Below, in pieces: positions 6,898-9,324 of a stretch of 9,324 nt of DNA. Below the pieces are notes generated by a model. The model did no database searches, was not told the origin of the DNA, and saw nothing but the letters and a program-made list of their open reading frames with translations. Source of the DNA: Planctomycetota bacterium. Lineage in GTDB: Bacteria > Planctomycetota > Phycisphaerae > Sedimentisphaerales > Anaerohalosphaeraceae. The first letter of the stretch is position 1, and every line of letters starts with the position of its first letter. The stretch lies in NCBI GenBank assembly GCA_003644215.1, contig QNBU01000025.1, positions 1 through 9,324 of the forward strand, written 5' to 3'. Made by a program: the position numbers and the translations under genes.

Positions 6898-9324
6898 ATG
6901 AAACTTGAAAAAATCGTCATCAATGGATTCAAGAGTTTTGCTGACAAAACGGAATTAAAGATCAGCCATCCAATTACGGCCATCGTCGGCCCCAATGGTT
7001 GCGGAAAAAGCAATGTCGTCGATGCGCTTAAATGGGTTCTGGGCAATCAAAGTCCTAAAAGTCTTCGAAGCGGACAAATGGCGGATGTGATTTTCAGCGG
7101 ATCCGGTAGTCGGAAGGCAAGCGGAATGGCTGAGGTTTCGCTGCATTTTTCTGATATGCGGGGTCTGGAACTGGAGCAGGATGATCTTCAGATTTCCCGT
7201 CGGCTTTTTCGCAGCGGCGACAGCGAATACCTGATCAACAATAAATCCTGCCGCCTCAAGGATATCCGGGAACTCTTTATGGATACCGGTATCGGGGTCA
7301 GCGCTTATTCCATTATCGAACAAGGGCAAATCGACCAATTGCTGAAGGCGACGACGCAGGACCGCCGGATGATTTTTGAAGAAGCTGCTGGCATCAGTAA
7401 GTATAAAGCCCACAAAAAAGAGGCCTTTCGAAAACTGGACCGCACGGAGCAGAACCTGTTGCGGCTGGCGGACATCGTCAACGAAGTGCAGAAACAACTT
7501 CGCAGCATCAAGCTACAAGCCGGTAAGGCCCGTAATTACCTGGAACACAGCAATCGACTCAAAGAGCTTCGTGTCAATTATTCGCTGGCCGAATACGACA
7601 AGATCACCACACAGCGAGATCAAAAGAGTGGTTCGCTGGCGAAACGAAAAGATCAGTTCGGCGAAACGGTGGCCCTTGTCGCCCGGTGCGACGCCGCCAT
7701 CAGCGAATTATCGAGCGAACTCTTGGAAACGGACAGCCAGATCAACCACTGGGACGGCACTTTGATATCCGCTCGCAGCCGCATTGAGCAACAGAACGAT
7801 CGAATCGACTTTCTCAGCCACCGGATTCAGGAGTTGCTAGAGCGTAAGACGAATGCAACAGAACTGATCGCAAAACTGACCGAGCAAACACGCGAACTTT
7901 CAGCTCAATTGGGATCCTGCCAGAGCAATCTTGAGCAGATTCAGGGTATTTCTGAGACAAAGACAAATGAATTGCATCTGGCCGAAGAGGCCATTTCCAA
8001 AATCAACCGTCAGTGTACGGAACTTCAGGCACAACTGGAAGATGAGAAGTCCGGTATTATCGATATCGTTCGCCGGACAGCACAGCTTCACAATGAAATC
8101 GAAAGTTTGAACAGCTATCGAGACAATCTTTCCGGCCGCAAGGTGCGTTTATCAGATAAAGCCGAAGCAACGCAAAGCCAATTATCTCAGTGGCTAACCG
8201 GAAAAGCCCAACAACAAACCAAACTTGAAGAGGTTCTCTCTGTTCTTTCGGATTTACAGAACACCCTGGATGGCAAACGGGATGAAATGGAATCGATCGG
8301 CGATGAACTCAGTCGTATTCTGGGACAAATCGCCTCCGCCAAAGAACAACGAAGCGCCCTTTCAAGTGAACTCAATGTCCTCAATGACATGGAGGCCCGC
8401 CAGCAGGGACTGAACCAAAGCATTGTTGACATTATGCGTTCGGGGTCTGAAAAGCCCAACTATGTCGAGGGGATTGTCGCAGATGTGATGATTGCTGAGC
8501 CACGCTACGCCCAAGCCGTTGAAGCCGCTTTGGAGGGAATGACAGACGCCCTGCTGATTAACAGCACAGGCGCCTTTTTGAATGACCACCCATTGCAGGG
8601 CAAACTTGACGGCAGGATTCGTGTTTTTTGTATAGATCGAATCGAACCATTCTGCGATCAGGCCAATTTCTCGAAACAACCGGGTGTTCTCGGAAGATTA
8701 GTGGAATTTGTTGATTACGAAAGCCGCTTTAGCCCGCTTGTCTGGAATCTGCTGGGCCGAGTCATTCTGGTCGAGTCCTTGGAGGCGGCTATTTCGCTGT
8801 CGGCGCAGTATGGCAATTGTTACCGGTATGTTACCGAAGCGGGACAGGTTTTGTCGGATGGACATGTGCTGAATGTAGGTCCGGTAGGCAAAAAAACCGG
8901 GCTAATCTCCAGAAAGAGCCGGATTCAACAATTGCAGTCGGAATTGGAAGAGATCAATCAGAAAATCCTTCAAAAAGAAATGCTTCTTGAAGAATCGGAG
9001 CATAAAAATGAGCATTTGGCCGGATTGTGCCAGGAATTGCGAACCAGCATTTATGAGGCCAACACTGAAAAAGTTGACGCGGATTCCAGATTAAAAATAC
9101 TGGACGGTAATATCTGGCGGCTCAAAGAAGAGCAACCGATCCTTGCCGGCGAAATCGGAACGCTCGAAAAAGAGATTCAGGAATCCGTGCAGAAAGAACA
9201 CACTTCCCGCCAAAAACTGATTGATATGGAACACATCAAACGCCAGCGCAACGAACATATTCAGCAACTTCAGAGCCATTATGACCAACAACGACAGGAA
9301 CAGCAAGACCGTCATGGTGAACTA
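6898..9324 (+). CDS. smc: SMC chromosome segregation ATPase, N-terminal 809 residues (3' end outside window)
   Basis: This is the large coiled-coil ATPase of the bacterial SMC-ScpAB complex, which binds DNA on the nucleoid and compacts and separates sister chromosomes. The frame is open to the last base; family members are about 1150-1200 residues, so roughly a third is missing, including the C-terminal signature and Walker B motifs. The N-terminal head starts MKLEKIVINGFKSFAD. It has Walker A GPNGCGKSN (31-39), an arginine-finger region PKSLRSGQM (53-61), and the Q-loop segment GIGVSAYSIIEQGQIDQLL (131-149), then RRMIFEEAAGISKYK (156-170). A coiled coil runs from about 170 to 515. The hinge spans about 520-660, starting YVEGIVADVM (522-531). 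The returning coil begins near 668 and continues to the edge. The hinge glycine signature is altered (see findings). ATG 6898 has GAGGG five bases upstream. Confidence 0.96.
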   Translation, partial: MKLEKIVINGFKSFADKTELKISHPITAIVGPNGCGKSNVVDALKWVLGNQSPKSLRSGQMADVIFSGSGSRKASGMAEVSLHFSDMRGLELEQDDLQISRRLFRSGDSEYLINNKSCRLKDIRELFMDTGIGVSAYSIIEQGQIDQLLKATTQDRRMIFEEAAGISKYKAHKKEAFRKLDRTEQNLLRLADIVNEVQKQLRSIKLQAGKARNYLEHSNRLKELRVNYSLAEYDKITTQRDQKSGSLAKRKDQFGETVALVARCDAAISELSSELLETDSQINHWDGTLISARSRIEQQNDRIDFLSHRIQELLERKTNATELIAKLTEQTRELSAQLGSCQSNLEQIQGISETKTNELHLAEEAISKINRQCTELQAQLEDEKSGIIDIVRRTAQLHNEIESLNSYRDNLSGRKVRLSDKAEATQSQLSQWLTGKAQQQTKLEEVLSVLSDLQNTLDGKRDEMESIGDELSRILGQIASAKEQRSALSSELNVLNDMEARQQGLNQSIVDIMRSGSEKPNYVEGIVADVMIAEPRYAQAVEAALEGMTDALLINSTGAFLNDHPLQGKLDGRIRVFCIDRIEPFCDQANFSKQPGVLGRLVEFVDYESRFSPLVWNLLGRVILVESLEAAISLSAQYGNCYRYVTEAGQVLSDGHVLNVGPVGKKTGLISRKSRIQQLQSELEEINQKILQKEMLLEESEHKNEHLAGLCQELRTSIYEANTEKVDADSRLKILDGNIWRLKEEQPILAGEIGTLEKEIQESVQKEHTSRQKLIDMEHIKRQRNEHIQQLQSHYDQQRQEQQDRHGEL

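Noticed and set aside
6955..7497. Minus-strand open frame of 180 codons opposite smc
   Set aside because: It covers the SMC head motifs on the other strand and has no family features.
1..9324. CRISPR array, defence island, transposon or integrated phage
   Set aside because: No spaced direct repeats, transposase, integrase, terminal repeats or tRNA were seen, and composition looks uniform.

Overview
The window holds six genes, all on the plus strand and closely packed. The first is cut by the left edge and the last by the right edge. No RNA genes, CRISPR arrays, insertion sequences or attachment sites were seen. The composition is mixed (about half GC) and looks even throughout, so this reads as core chromosome rather than an island. 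The organism is a bacterium. The FlgI-like HEAT-repeat lipoprotein, the ClpP/NfeD-like secreted protein, the SMC hinge with a reduced glycine motif and the homoserine kinase substitute together suggest Planctomycetota, perhaps the anaerobic Phycisphaerae/Sedimentisphaerales. That placement is inference from remembered family patterns and was not tested.

Layout: (1) 1-831 is the 3' part of a CsgG/LpoB-type envelope lipoprotein. (2) 832-936 is a spacer with a plausible promoter and a hairpin next to the ribosome binding site of hom. (3) 937-5007 looks like one transcription unit: homoserine dehydrogenase (hom), a phosphoglycerate-mutase-family protein that starts inside the hom stop codon and is probably the homoserine kinase, then a secreted ClpP/NfeD-like serine protease relative. 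It ends at a strong intrinsic terminator (5033-5070). (4) 5071-5197 carries a possible promoter and an inverted repeat whose right arm runs into the next ribosome binding site. (5) 5198-6829 encodes a lipoprotein joining a flagellar P-ring (FlgI)-like domain, HEAT-like repeats and an unrecognised C-terminal domain. (6) From 6898 to the right edge runs the N-terminal two thirds of the SMC chromosome segregation ATPase.

How the genes fit together: hom and its coupled neighbour would carry out two consecutive steps of threonine synthesis, aspartate semialdehyde to homoserine to O-phosphohomoserine. The CsgG-like, ClpP-like and FlgI-like proteins all appear to be exported. They point to envelope or secretion functions not yet described, but nothing in the window shows that they work together. 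The best candidates for new biology are the FlgI-HEAT lipoprotein and the ClpP-like protein, which appears to lack the catalytic lysine of NfeD proteases.
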